Assembly (NCBI GenBank): GCA_934446065.1
Contig: CAKSDP010000001.1
Location: 1-64,000, forward strand
From: an uncultured Eubacteriales bacterium
GTDB taxonomy: Bacteria; Bacillota; Clostridia; Oscillospirales; CAG-272
Length of the DNA stretch: 64,000 nt
Direction of reading: 5' to 3'
The translations under genes were made by a program, and so were the position numbers. The notes beneath the pieces are model-generated. The model was given only the letters and a program-made list of their open reading frames with translations. It did not search any database and was not told the DNA's origin. Shown here piece by piece: positions 1 to 7,852 of this stretch. Positions within the stretch are counted from its first letter, which is position 1; each line of letters opens with the position of its first letter.

Positions 1-258
1 GTTGTCATTTTCATTCCACCTCACATAAGAAGAGGGCGGCGCGTCATCGGTCAAACCCGACACCGTGTCGCCCTCACTTTTCATTTTCTCTGCTGCAATC
101 AGCGCGTGTTTTACAAGCAGCATTTCAAGCCAAGTACGCTCGTCATACTCTGCCGCACGCCCATTTTCGAAGAAGTCTTTCATAACTTCTCCCAAGATAC
201 CGTACTTTTCTCCCGCACCTTCTCCGCGGTATAATTCTTCTAAACTCATCTGTGCCAT
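1..258 (-). CDS. Hypothetical protein, phage-like, 3' end cut by window
   Basis: Reading the minus strand from an ATG at 258 gives 86 open codons that run off the window edge; the start of the protein reads MAQMSLEELYRGEGAGEKYG. A good Shine-Dalgarno (AAAGGAGG) sits 7 bases before the ATG. The protein is acidic, with no obvious membrane segment and no motif I can name. It lies just downstream, on the same strand, of a broken defence-gene relic in visibly AT-rich DNA, which suggests a prophage or integrative-element origin. A weak promoter-like pair TGGACT-N17-TACTGT lies about 30 bases before the RBS. Function unknown. Confidence 0.6.
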   Translation of the reverse strand, partial: MAQMSLEELYRGEGAGEKYGILGEVMKDFFENGRAAEYDERTWLEMLLVKHALIAAEKMKSEGDTVSGLTDDAPPSSYVRWNENDN

Positions 259-328
259 ATCCGCACCTCCTTTGCAGTACACAACAGTACCACAGGTTGG
301 CGCGGAAGTCCAGAGAGAAAAAACTTTT

Positions 329-1560
329 TTATGATTTTTCACATAAAATATTTAAGTGCTTTAGTATATCGGATAAAGTTTCTTTTGACGACAGCACTGC
401 TAACTTTATAGGCGAATGCGTTGTATTTTCTGAAACATAGGAACAATCAACGGGGCCATATTTCACTAATCCTCGCAATTGGTTTATTGAACTTTTCCCC
501 TCATCCGAATCAGAAAAACACATAATAGGCTCATCAAAAGAATACGCATTTAGTTCATCCCACTCTTTTCTTCTATTAAGACCACCACAACTGGTTGCAG
601 GAGAGTGAAAAATGACTGTCATATCTTTATATTCAAAACATAAAGCTCCGTTTTTACGCAATAGCCCCTCCTAATATCTAAGCTTTTCATTATATCCTTG
701 GTTGTATATTGTTGAGATTCGTTGATTAATTTGGTGCTGGTAATCTTGTTTAGACAACTTTTCTCCGTTGAGCTTGCTAACATGTACTGTGGGCAACAAA
801 CACAAATACAGTTGTGGAGAAACATACTCTATCGCAAATTCTACAGCCTCATATACTAATAATCCTTTTTCATTCTTTTTTGTATTAGGAAGATAGTAAC
901 GATTTTTTGCGTACCGAATAAATCCCCTTGATTTCAGATGCTGCTCAATCAAATCATAAAGCATTCCTACATATATTGAATTGTGTCTCATTAAAATATA
1001 CTTTTCTACATCTTCCTCCAAAATATCCGATTTAATATGATTTGCAAACACCTTTCGCAAATCATCTACACGATCAAAAGAATATATGTGTCCTTTGAAT
1101 AATGCGGCAATAATTTTCTCCTCGCCAACACATTCACGTAACTGTTCCCACTTCGTTATATCAGTTTTAAAAATCTTACACTTAGGAAATTGTGCAATGG
1201 AATACGCATTCAGTTTAATAAAGGAGCGTATAGGCGATTGTGTGAAAATCATTGGTTTTCTCGCATTCATGCGAGTGCGCCATTGCTGATCAATTAACGC
1301 GCTAGACAATTCCGAGCATTTATAAGTATCATACAATAAATCATCAAAACCGTCTGTTTCAACAATTTCTGCAATCTTACCCTTTTCTCTAGCTTTTAAA
1401 ATAAGATTCTCAACCCTTTGAGAAACATTTCCGTCCTTTATGACAGTCCAATACAAGCCTTTGGAAAGGAATGCCGGATCATCAATGTTATCCTCTATGA
1501 AATTCATAATTGAATTGTCATTGCCGGAATATGTCAGATAGAACTTTTTTCGATGCCTGC
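329..1560 (-). pseudogene. Relic of a SIR2-APAZ-Argonaute (short pAgo-type) defence protein
   Basis: Two minus-strand open stretches (about 1560-674 and 670-329) lie in the same reading frame and are separated by a single TAG at 671-673. The upstream part begins inside a SIR2-like NAD-binding domain (YSGNDNSIM, then GLYW and a Lys/Arg-rich helix). It continues into an APAZ-like region ending in YN..YNEKLRY, where Tyr-Trp is common in the family. The part after the TAG contains EPIMCF and GLVKYGPVD, the entry to an Argonaute MID domain (compare EPxLxF and GLxxFGP in short pAgos). It then stops before any PIWI domain. The N-terminal Rossmann core is also missing. A W(TGG)-to-TAG change would explain the internal stop. 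A TTG with an AGGAGG upstream could in principle restart translation at 661. Intact relatives sense invader nucleic acid and deplete NAD+; this copy should be inactive. Confidence 0.6.
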
Positions 1561-1851
1561 GTTTTTCTGAATCAGCGTGATGCGAATAAGGCATTTACTC
1601 CGATGCTGCTCGTCAAAAATCTCGGCATAGATGCCCAAAAGGCGGATGAAATACTGAAAACGCTCGAAAAATATCATCTCGTTTATCCGTCTCAGATCGA
1701 AATGGATGACGAACTAAAAACAGTATATCGATTCAGTCCGCCACCGTCATTTGTAGCATTGCTTATTTTTGCAAGAGAAATTATAATTAAACCGGATTTA
1801 TATGCGTATCATAGCGGAGGAAGAACGGAACCGTATTTCAAGCAAGACTGA
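1540..1851 (+). pseudogene. C-terminal fragment of a helix-turn-helix regulator
   Basis: A plus-strand reading frame ends at 1851 and overlaps the truncated 5' end of the SIR2-Argonaute relic. From about residue 25 it reads like the tail of a bacterial DNA-binding protein: FTPMLLVKNLGIDAQKADEIL fits a winged HTH, followed by a hydrophobic FVALLIFARE helix and a YHSGGRTEPY end. There is no plausible start: the frame upstream is antisense to SIR2 coding sequence and carries no RBS. I read it as the 3' stump of a gene joined to the relic at roughly 1540-1600 by a deletion or rearrangement. Regulator family uncertain. Confidence 0.4.
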
Positions 1852-1863
1852 ACCATATGCAAA

Positions 1864-1895
1864 AATGCTCCGCAGCGAGACAACTGCGGAGCATT
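1864..1895 (-). terminator. Rho-independent terminator after the clan-D glycosidase
   Basis: A perfect 12-bp stem (1864-1875 with 1884-1895) around an 8-base loop is followed on the minus strand by a short T run. It lies 15 bases after the stop of the gene at 1911-3608. It could also stop transcription from the plus-strand HTH fragment. Confidence 0.85.
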
Positions 1896-1910
1896 TCTTG
1901 TATTTTACGC

Positions 1911-3608
1911 TTATTCCTCGATGCCTTCGTACATGGCGTCGATCCTGTCGGTGTATTCGCGCCACACCTGCGAGAGTGCCGCGAAATCCTCATCGGTGAA
2001 CGTAACATTCGGGAACGGCGACACGCCGTAGATATCCGGTACGCCGTACTCGCTCTGCTCGAGCATACAGCGCATCGTATCGCGCTTGGTGTTGTAGCCG
2101 CCGTTATCCGTATCGATGATCGAATCGGGCGTTGCGATCTTGTACATCTTTGCGCGGAACATGAGATCCTCGCGGCAGAAGCGGTTATTTCCGTCGTAGT
2201 CATGCAGACGCGCCTGATCGACCATGTGCGCAAAATACGGGTGGCACGCAGAGGCGTTGATGATCGCGTAGGACTTGATCTTCTTTGCCGTAGTGTAGAT
2301 GTGCTCCATGTAATCGTAGAGAAGCTCGACGCCGTATTTGCCGGAGTGGGTCTTGAACTTGCGTCCGATAGGATTCATGAATGCGTAGTCGATCTTGATG
2401 CCGTCGCAGTCGTAGCATCCCTCATCGGAGGAGAATATGCGGTAGAGCGCCTCGTCGAGAACCTTGAGGAATGCGGGGCTTGACGGGTCGATCTTCTTCG
2501 CGGGCGGGTCGAGCTTGCCGCCGCCCATGTCCGCCATAATGCATCCGTCGTCGGAAAGTCCCTCGGGATCGAATACCTTGAACCAAAGCATGGTGTGAAT
2601 GCCGTTTTCGTGCTGCTCATCCACAAATGCGCGCAGATTCGGCCACTTTTCGGGATCGGCTACGTCGATCGCGTATTCGGACTGCCATTTGTCGTCGATT
2701 ATGAGGCAGCGCGGATAAAGTCCGCCCTTGTGCAGGCGATCGAGATAATCCCTGTATACGCTCTCGCGTGAGCGGGCAAGCGTCGGATACGGAACATCGC
2801 CGCGTGCGAACTGCTCGATCCAGCCGCAAGCCATGGGACCGTACCAGAATTTCGGCGGGATCTCCTTCTTTCGCATCTTTGCGATTCCGGTGGTGTAGTA
2901 GTATTTCGCATACTTTTCGCAAACGTCGTACTCATCCTCCGCGCCGAATCCGATTACGTACGGAGCGGTCCATTCGCCGTCAACATACGTGTGACCGTGC
3001 TGATCGGTGGTAAACCATATGCCGCCCTTGTTGCAGTAGTCGAAGCATTGGAAATTGTGCTCGCCGCGCTCTGCCACAAGACCGATTCCGAGCTGACGCG
3101 CAAGTCCCTCCGTGCGGAACGCGTAGCAGAACATCGGGGGCACCATGAGGACTGACCAACGGTGGCAGCCGAGGACTGCCTTGAAGTGGTAATCCTCGTT
3201 GTTGAAAAGCGAAAGACAGGGCGTAAATCCGTCCTGGAATTCGTACCAGCTCAGTCTGTCGCCGTCCTCCGAGCATCCGTTGAAGTACGAGACGCCGTCA
3301 ACCTTGCCGTGTCCCTTTACGGAGACACTGTACTTGAAGCGAAGCGGATCGCAGACGAGAGTGTAGGATTTCTCCTCCCAGAGATTGCTCTGTGCGGTCC
3401 ACTTGAACGTCTTGGTCTGACCGTCAGCCTTTTCGTATTGGAAAACCGGGAGTGTTTTGTCCGCGTCGTGCACGGTTTCGTAATTTTCGTCGAGAGAGTC
3501 GATGCCTGTTGCAATGTCGAGAGTTGCCACGGGGCATCCGTCGATCATCACGTTTACGCGATGATCGTTTATCTCAAGCGAGTATTTTGCGCCTTTGTAA
3601 GTATACAT
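1911..3608 (-). CDS. Glycoside hydrolase, clan-D-like (GH31/GH36 type) TIM barrel
   Basis: A 565-residue protein with no signal peptide, so probably cytoplasmic. Residues 1-240 look like a beta-rich N-terminal domain. Residues ~250-510 fit a (beta/alpha)8 barrel: CLIIDDKWQ, LWFKVF, DGIKIDYAF at 402-410 and RLHDYDGNNRF at 467-477. The KxD pattern with Asp407 is the nucleophile signature of GH31/GH36-type retaining alpha-glycosidases. Asp470 or Asp472 are candidate acid/base residues. This suggests alpha-galactosidase- or alpha-glucosidase-like activity on imported oligosaccharides; substrate not determinable. The start ATG has the RBS AAAGGGG. It is monocistronic between its own promoter and terminator, next to a GH20 gene that has a separate promoter. 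Confidence 0.65.
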   Translation of the reverse strand: MYTYKGAKYSLEINDHRVNVMIDGCPVATLDIATGIDSLDENYETVHDADKTLPVFQYEKADGQTKTFKWTAQSNLWEEKSYTLVCDPLRFKYSVSVKGHGKVDGVSYFNGCSEDGDRLSWYEFQDGFTPCLSLFNNEDYHFKAVLGCHRWSVLMVPPMFCYAFRTEGLARQLGIGLVAERGEHNFQCFDYCNKGGIWFTTDQHGHTYVDGEWTAPYVIGFGAEDEYDVCEKYAKYYYTTGIAKMRKKEIPPKFWYGPMACGWIEQFARGDVPYPTLARSRESVYRDYLDRLHKGGLYPRCLIIDDKWQSEYAIDVADPEKWPNLRAFVDEQHENGIHTMLWFKVFDPEGLSDDGCIMADMGGGKLDPPAKKIDPSSPAFLKVLDEALYRIFSSDEGCYDCDGIKIDYAFMNPIGRKFKTHSGKYGVELLYDYMEHIYTTAKKIKSYAIINASACHPYFAHMVDQARLHDYDGNNRFCREDLMFRAKMYKIATPDSIIDTDNGGYNTKRDTMRCMLEQSEYGVPDIYGVSPFPNVTFTDEDFAALSQVWREYTDRIDAMYEGIEE

Positions 3609-3624
3609 AAATTCCCCTTTCGGC

Positions 3625-3671
3625 GTAGGCGGAGATCGGGATTTCTCCGTGTGAAACGGAGCCTCGCCTAC
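3625..3671 (-). promoter_or_regulatory. Two-stem structured 5' leader before the glycosidase gene
   Basis: On the minus strand an outer stem (3665-3671 with 3625-3631, 7 bp) encloses a 6-bp hairpin (3656-3661 with 3645-3650, loop of 5). The structure sits between the predicted transcription start (~3683) and the RBS at about 3613-3618. It does not match a riboswitch class I can name, and lacks a terminator-like T run. It could be an mRNA stabiliser or a binding site. Confidence 0.4.
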
Positions 3672-3689
3672 CGCATCGTATCTGCGCTC

Positions 3690-3718
3690 ATTCTACCATA
3701 CATAGAGGCCTCATGCAA
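3690..3718 (-). promoter_or_regulatory. Sigma-A-type promoter for the clan-D glycosidase
   Basis: Minus strand TTGCAT (3713-3718), 17-base spacer, TAGAAT (3690-3695). The predicted transcript starts near 3683 and includes the structured leader. Confidence 0.6.
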
Positions 3719-3745
3719 GGGGATTTCGGAAACTTGCGTAAAATT

Positions 3746-3773
3746 AAAGTCTGCGGAATTACCCGCAGACTTT
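3746..3773 (-). terminator. Rho-independent terminator after the GH20 gene
   Basis: An 11-bp perfect stem (3746-3756 with 3763-3773) and a 6-base loop lie 10 bases after the stop of the minus-strand GH20 gene. A T-rich stretch follows on that strand. Confidence 0.85.
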
Positions 3774-3782
3774 TGGGCTTAT

Positions 3783-5573
3783 TCAGATCGCGTTTGTGAG
3801 ACGGGTGAGGAAGTCCCGTATTCTCCACAGCCCGGACGGCTTGTCGTCCGAGAGCCATGCGTCGGAATATCTTTCGAGCCATTCGTCAATGATACCGCAA
3901 AGCTCCGATTTGTCGGAGTATCCGTCCGCCTTCCTTAAATAAAGCGCGATGCGGCAGAGTATCTCGATTCCCTCCGACGAGAGGATCAGATCGCGTATTA
4001 CGGCGTCGTCGCGGCCGAGCGATTTGAGACGTGCCCTCTCCGTGCGGCACACGTCAATTGCGTGAAGCGCATCGGCGTCGGTCTTTTCGTTTTCGTAGGT
4101 GAACGCTTCCGGCTCTCCCATGTTGAAATTTTTGTTGTACCATGTCAGGAGATGGCTCCAGGTGGAAACGCTTTCAGCGCGGCAGAGCGTGAGGATCGTC
4201 TCGGTCATGTCGAATTCCGTAACGCCGTAGAGACGCTCCGAGACTAGGAGGGTGAAGTCGGCGCCGGTGTCAGCGCCGACGTTCCAGCTTTTCTGTGCGC
4301 CGAACAGTGCGCCGTACAGGTTGGAGTTGAACGGGCATATGTGACCGAAGTCGCCCCAGTTGGTGTTGAGTATGCCGAGAACGCCGTTTTTCTTTGCGTG
4401 CGCGGCGAAGCTTGCTATGTTGCCGATACCCTCGTCTGCGTTCTCGATAAAGCGGCTCCATGAGGATGTTCCCGGACAGAAGATGCTGCGGTAGCCCATG
4501 TCGTTGAACACCCAACCGAGCCAGTCGGGCACGACCTTGTGATAGCACCAGTTCAGGATGATCACGTCGTCGGGCGAAATATTCGCCTTTACAAGATCTG
4601 CGTGCGCCATGCAGACGTCGCCCCAGAGCATTGCCGTTTTGCCGTGTGCGCGGAGCACTGATAGCAGTTTTGACGCATGGTGAATGAACGCCTCTCCGGT
4701 GTCCTTGCCGCTGTTTCTGCCGTGGCAGAGGTCGAGCGTTTCGTCGCAGCATATGTTGAAATATTTCGAGCGGAAAAGCGGGATGTACTGCTCGATCATG
4801 CTTGTGACTACCTCGGCTGATTCCGGATTGTACGGATCTATCGTGTGGTGCCACTGCTTCTCCATCCAGTATTCGCGCTTCGGCTCAAAATTCTCAAGCT
4901 CGCACAGATGCTTGTATTTGTCGCTTTGCAGAAGAGTGTACATATGACCGAACGTGGACAGGCTCGGCACAAGATCAATGAAGTGGTCAAAGCAGTATTC
5001 GTCAAGCTCAAGCATTTCAGCCGGGGTCAGCGCCTCATCCTCGGTGATGATCCCGCAGAATTCTCGGAACATGAACGCGTCCTCAACGTAAAGCTGAAGC
5101 ATATTGATCTTGTAATACGACAGCATATCTACGATGGAGCAGAGATGCGACAGCTTGTTTACGCGGCCGCGTGTAATGTCTTGGTAAAACCCACGGAATC
5201 TGAAGTCCGGGCGGTCGTATATCCTGCATACGGGAACGTCACCGTCGGATACGAGCTGGCGCAGGGACTGGATTCCCCAATACGCTCCTGCGGGACCGCC
5301 GCTCTCGATCATAATGCACTCGGGCGTCACCTCGAGCGTGTAGCTTTCGCACAGAGCGTCATTGCCTGCGCGAACATATATGTAATGTCCCTGCGGCTTC
5401 CCGGTGCTGAACGGGATAAACCCGCCGCATTTTTTGCCGATCTCGCTGCACAGAACCTGAACGGCGCGGCTGATACGGATGTCGTTTGCGTGTACGTATA
5501 CGGATGTGCCGTCGAGCGCAAATTTTCCTTCGCCCTCGACTGCCATGTACGGTGTCGGAATAATACGGATCAT
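3783..5573 (-). CDS. GH20 family beta-N-acetylhexosaminidase-like protein
   Basis: 596 residues, no signal peptide. Residues 1-110 resemble the GH20b N-terminal domain (Tyr-rich strand, GAYWGIQSLRQL at ~97). The barrel starts at FRFRGFYQDITRGR (~124-136), a variant of the RGxxxDxxR family motif. The catalytic Asp-Glu pair is seen in YFNICCDET (D277, E278), equivalent to GGDE in classical GH20 enzymes but with Cys-Cys in place of Gly-Gly. GH20 enzymes remove terminal beta-linked GlcNAc/GalNAc by substrate-assisted catalysis. The unusual motif suggests one of the divergent GH20 subfamilies. A cytoplasmic location would fit processing of imported host-glycan or cell-wall fragments. It starts at an ATG after GCAGGAGGCAGAA. 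Confidence 0.75.
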   Translation of the reverse strand: MIRIIPTPYMAVEGEGKFALDGTSVYVHANDIRISRAVQVLCSEIGKKCGGFIPFSTGKPQGHYIYVRAGNDALCESYTLEVTPECIMIESGGPAGAYWGIQSLRQLVSDGDVPVCRIYDRPDFRFRGFYQDITRGRVNKLSHLCSIVDMLSYYKINMLQLYVEDAFMFREFCGIITEDEALTPAEMLELDEYCFDHFIDLVPSLSTFGHMYTLLQSDKYKHLCELENFEPKREYWMEKQWHHTIDPYNPESAEVVTSMIEQYIPLFRSKYFNICCDETLDLCHGRNSGKDTGEAFIHHASKLLSVLRAHGKTAMLWGDVCMAHADLVKANISPDDVIILNWCYHKVVPDWLGWVFNDMGYRSIFCPGTSSWSRFIENADEGIGNIASFAAHAKKNGVLGILNTNWGDFGHICPFNSNLYGALFGAQKSWNVGADTGADFTLLVSERLYGVTEFDMTETILTLCRAESVSTWSHLLTWYNKNFNMGEPEAFTYENEKTDADALHAIDVCRTERARLKSLGRDDAVIRDLILSSEGIEILCRIALYLRKADGYSDKSELCGIIDEWLERYSDAWLSDDKPSGLWRIRDFLTRLTNAI

Positions 5574-5642
5574 TTCTGCCTCCTGCGGATATCAGTTGTG
5601 CCGGCGCGGCTGCAAAGACGAGCCGCCCGGTCATCAGAGTAT

Positions 5643-5671
5643 ATTATATCAAATTCGGCTCGCGAAGTCAT
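5643..5671 (-). promoter_or_regulatory. Candidate promoter for the GH20 gene
   Basis: Minus strand ATGACT (5666-5671), 17-base spacer, TATAAT (5643-5648). The -10 is perfect and the -35 weak; the -35 overlaps the last codons of the upstream membrane-protein gene. Confidence 0.45.
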
Positions 5672-6453
5672 GTGCGGCGTACCTTCTCCGCGTTGTTCTC
5701 GCATATTCTTTGTGCGAGGGTGAGCCTTTCCCGCCGCGGCTTCATGTCCTCTCCGAATTTGCTTGTGTAAGCGAGAAATATAAGGTAGATGTACGGCATA
5801 CCGAGATTTGTTTCGAGCAGGGAATTCACAATGAGCGGGCGCAGCTTTTCGCCGAATGTCGCGAATCCGGCGGAGCGGATCCCGCCGACGAGAAGCCCCG
5901 CTTCCCACCCGAACTGCACGAGAATGCCGATCGCGAGAAGCCACGGGATATTCACGCGCCGCGCGCGGTCGTCCGTTCGGAGATTGTATATTATAAGCGC
6001 CGCGTACCCGACGATCAGTATCGCCGCCATGTAGCCGTGATACTCTCCCGTCGTGCGCTCGATCACGATTTTCTCCATCCATTGCGGCGTAAAGGTATCG
6101 GCAAGGAGAGGGCATACGAACCACCACATGAGGATAAGCGCCGACCACTCAAAAAGATGGCTGTCCTTCGATATCCAAAGCCATATCCATGTGAAATTCG
6201 TAAATCCGTAGCTCATCGACATCCAGAGCAGCACAAGAAAAAGGCTGTGTCCATCGGATATCGTGCGCGAGTGGCAAACAAGATGAAATATGCCGAAATC
6301 CACGATCATGTAAAGTATTCCCGCAAGGAGTCCGACGAGCGTCGTCATGTATCGCCGCCGCCACAGAAGAAGTCCCGCAAATACCGCGAGAAACGCGATA
6401 TCAAACCAGATGTATACCGGCGAAAAAGCCCGCCGCGCAATGATCTCCGTCAT
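5668..6453 (-). CDS. Seven-helix integral membrane protein, function unknown
   Basis: 261 residues from the ATG at 6453, chosen because AAAGGAGG lies directly upstream; the frame is open further up but has no RBS there. I count seven hydrophobic helices, rich in Trp and aromatic residues, for example LLMWWF- and NFTWIWLW-like stretches. A short Arg/Lys-rich cytoplasmic tail follows (KPRRERLTLAQR). No transport or enzymatic motif is recognised. It has its own promoter (6501-6529). The downstream GH20 promoter begins inside its 3' end, so read-through is possible. I cannot assign it to a family. Confidence 0.7.
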   Translation of the reverse strand: MTEIIARRAFSPVYIWFDIAFLAVFAGLLLWRRRYMTTLVGLLAGILYMIVDFGIFHLVCHSRTISDGHSLFLVLLWMSMSYGFTNFTWIWLWISKDSHLFEWSALILMWWFVCPLLADTFTPQWMEKIVIERTTGEYHGYMAAILIVGYAALIIYNLRTDDRARRVNIPWLLAIGILVQFGWEAGLLVGGIRSAGFATFGEKLRPLIVNSLLETNLGMPYIYLIFLAYTSKFGEDMKPRRERLTLAQRICENNAEKVRRT

Positions 6454-6500
6454 GTTAATGCCTCCTTTGCCGTCACGTGCCGCTTTGCAGTTACAGCTAT

Positions 6501-6529
6501 ATGATAGCATAAATGCCGCGCGCGCTCAA
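6501..6529 (-). promoter_or_regulatory. Candidate promoter for the seven-helix membrane protein
   Basis: Minus strand TTGAGC (6524-6529), 17-base spacer, TATCAT (6501-6506), ending about 48 bases before the ATG. Confidence 0.5.
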
Positions 6530-6560
6530 CCGTTTCGGCGAGAAAAACGGAATTTTGCGC

Positions 6561-6604
6561 AAAATAAAACATTCAGCCCGACGGCAGAGCCATCAGGCTG
6601 AATG
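6561..6604 (-). terminator. Rho-independent terminator after the 74-residue gene
   Basis: Minus strand 9-bp stem (6596-6604 with 6570-6578) followed by TTTTATTTT (6561-6569). A second hairpin (6606-6614 with 6618-6626, 9 bp, 3-base loop) precedes it, so the gene at 6649-6873 ends in two tandem hairpins. Confidence 0.85.
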
Positions 6605-6648
6605 TACAGCACCTGGGAGGTGCTGTGGGGGCTTTATTCGGGTGGGGA

Positions 6649-6873
6649 TCAGAACTGTGCAAGAAAATCGTCTACAATGTCACGCAACTGTGTAGGATCA
6701 AGCTCAAGCTCGTTGCAATCAGAGACAAGTCTTGATACGGACTGCTCGTCCGGCGATAGATCTGCGAACGATTCTATCAGAATTGCGTCACCGTCGGAAT
6801 CGGCAAATGCGGCAATGCCGTATGTATTTATACCCTCAAATACATTTGTTACCGCGAGATAGTGATATTCCAT
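6649..6873 (-). CDS. Small acidic hypothetical protein
   Basis: 74 residues, strongly acidic, with no membrane segment and a single Cys. The N-terminal half (YHYLAVTNVFEGINTYGIAA) looks like beta strands. The C-terminal half (SPDEQSVSRLVSDCNELELD...LRDIVDDFLAQF) looks helical. I do not recognise the family with confidence; proteins of this general look recur in gut Clostridia as orphan genes. The start is an ATG after AGAAAGG. Its promoter has two TTATCCC sites 21 bp apart, in the same geometry as the promoter of the next upstream orphan gene. The two genes are therefore probably co-regulated. Confidence 0.6.
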   Translation of the reverse strand: MEYHYLAVTNVFEGINTYGIAAFADSDGDAILIESFADLSPDEQSVSRLVSDCNELELDPTQLRDIVDDFLAQF

Positions 6874-6965
6874 TATGAAGCCTTTCTGTATATGTATATG
6901 AATTTGCTGTTTTTTAGGTGCTTGTTATGTCTTCGCCTGAAGCAGCATTTTTTGTTTGTACATAA

Positions 6966-7027
6966 ATTATATCAATATTCTTCATCAAACATTCGATTTG
7001 GGATAACTCATATTTTTGCAGGGATAA
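6966..7027 (-). promoter_or_regulatory. Promoter with paired TTATCCC sites (copy A)
   Basis: Minus strand: TTATCCC (7021-7027), 14 bases, TTATCCC (7000-7006), 28 bases, TATAAT (6966-6971). No good -35 lies at the right distance, which suggests activator dependence. Site spacing, distance to the -10 and orientation are identical to copy B at 7550-7611. A further TTATCCC lies at 7072-7078. Confidence 0.6.
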
Positions 7028-7081
7028 GCGTCATAATTTGGCGTAAAACCGCGCGGATGTCCCTATTCTCGGGGATAACCG

Positions 7082-7486
7082 TCAGCTGCCGGGACCGGCG
7101 CCGGACATTTCTTCGCGAATGTCGAGAAGGTGCGATATAGCCGATTCCTGAAGAGTGGAGACCTCTTCTTCATCAACTCCCTCGCACGTCAGCCGAAATT
7201 CAATTTCATCTGTTTCTTCATCGTCGTCGCAGTAGTATTCGTATGCTATTTCCTTTACGTCGCCGAAAATATCCTCCGTAACTATAAGATATCGCACATC
7301 TTTTTTCGGTGGGGTGTCTCCGCAAAGATCGCCGACGCGGTCGAACCATGCTGATATTTCTCCGATAAATTCTTCGTCATCTGGCCACTTTTCGGAAGCC
7401 ACTCGCAGCGACTTTTTTCGTTCTGTCCGCATCCACTCAAACAGTCTGAATCGGAAGCCGGAATACGATTGTGTATTTATCTCCAT
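7082..7486 (-). CDS. Acidic hypothetical protein
   Basis: 134 residues if started at the ATG at 7486; the frame stays open to 7558, but that part overlaps the promoter. The GGGGGG before the ATG is very close, so the start is uncertain. The N-terminal third is basic (RFRLFEWMRTERKKSLR). The remainder is very acidic (CDDDEETDEIEF, EGVDEEEV). There are no membrane segments or recognised motifs. It shares promoter architecture with the small gene at 6649-6873 and is transcribed in the same direction. No clear terminator hairpin was found after its stop. Confidence 0.5.
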   Translation of the reverse strand: MEINTQSYSGFRFRLFEWMRTERKKSLRVASEKWPDDEEFIGEISAWFDRVGDLCGDTPPKKDVRYLIVTEDIFGDVKEIAYEYYCDDDEETDEIEFRLTCEGVDEEEVSTLQESAISHLLDIREEMSGAGPGS

Positions 7487-7549
7487 CCCCCCTGTCTTAA
7501 TGTATGCGGACTTGTAACGCCCGACACATATTTCACTCCCGACAACCAA

Positions 7550-7611
7550 ATTATACAATGCTTATCGGTATACATTAATTTTGGGGATAACTAAACTGCA
7601 AAACGGGATAA
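7550..7611 (-). promoter_or_regulatory. Promoter with paired TTATCCC sites (copy B)
   Basis: Minus strand: TTATCCC (7605-7611), 14 bases, TTATCCC (7584-7590), 28 bases, TATAAT (7550-7555). Same geometry as copy A (6966-7027), although the intervening bases differ. The -35 position reads TTAATG, a weak match. Confidence 0.6.
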
Positions 7612-7634
7612 ATGTCCGGGGTGCAAAAACGACA

Positions 7635-7693
7635 AAAAATCCTCCTTCTGCGGTTTTATGCAGTGTCGAAATACCGCGAGAGGGAGGATTTTT
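7635..7693. repeat. Imperfect palindrome, possible small repeat element or hairpin
   Basis: The outer arms (7635-7645 with 7683-7693) pair perfectly over 11 bp and end in A/T runs on both strands. An inner 5-bp stem (7650-7654 with 7673-7677) closes an 18-base loop. The fold can act as a bidirectional terminator between divergent units. The A/T-flanked arms also fit a short dispersed repeat. No second copy is visible in this window. Confidence 0.5.
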
Positions 7694-7816
7694 CATTAAA
7701 TAATGCCGAGTCGGAGTACCTGTCCGTAGCGCAGATGCCGAAACCCCGAGCCTGCGAACGAATAACAACGCATTCCGACACCGCGAAAAAACTTCGGATT
7801 TTTTTTGAAATTTGTA

Positions 7817-7845
7817 TTGACATATTTTACTCCGTATGATATACT
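7817..7845 (+). promoter_or_regulatory. Strong sigma-A promoter of the DUF2325-DUF3793-flavodoxin operon
   Basis: TTGACA (7817-7822), 17-base spacer, TATACT (7840-7845). The predicted start (~7852) falls at the edge of the first operator, so a bound regulator would block initiation. Confidence 0.8.
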
Positions 7846-7852
7846 TGTCTCA

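Noticed and set aside
7562..7768. 68-codon minus-strand frame across the palindrome
   Set aside because: It reads through the hairpin arms, overlaps a promoter region and lacks an RBS.
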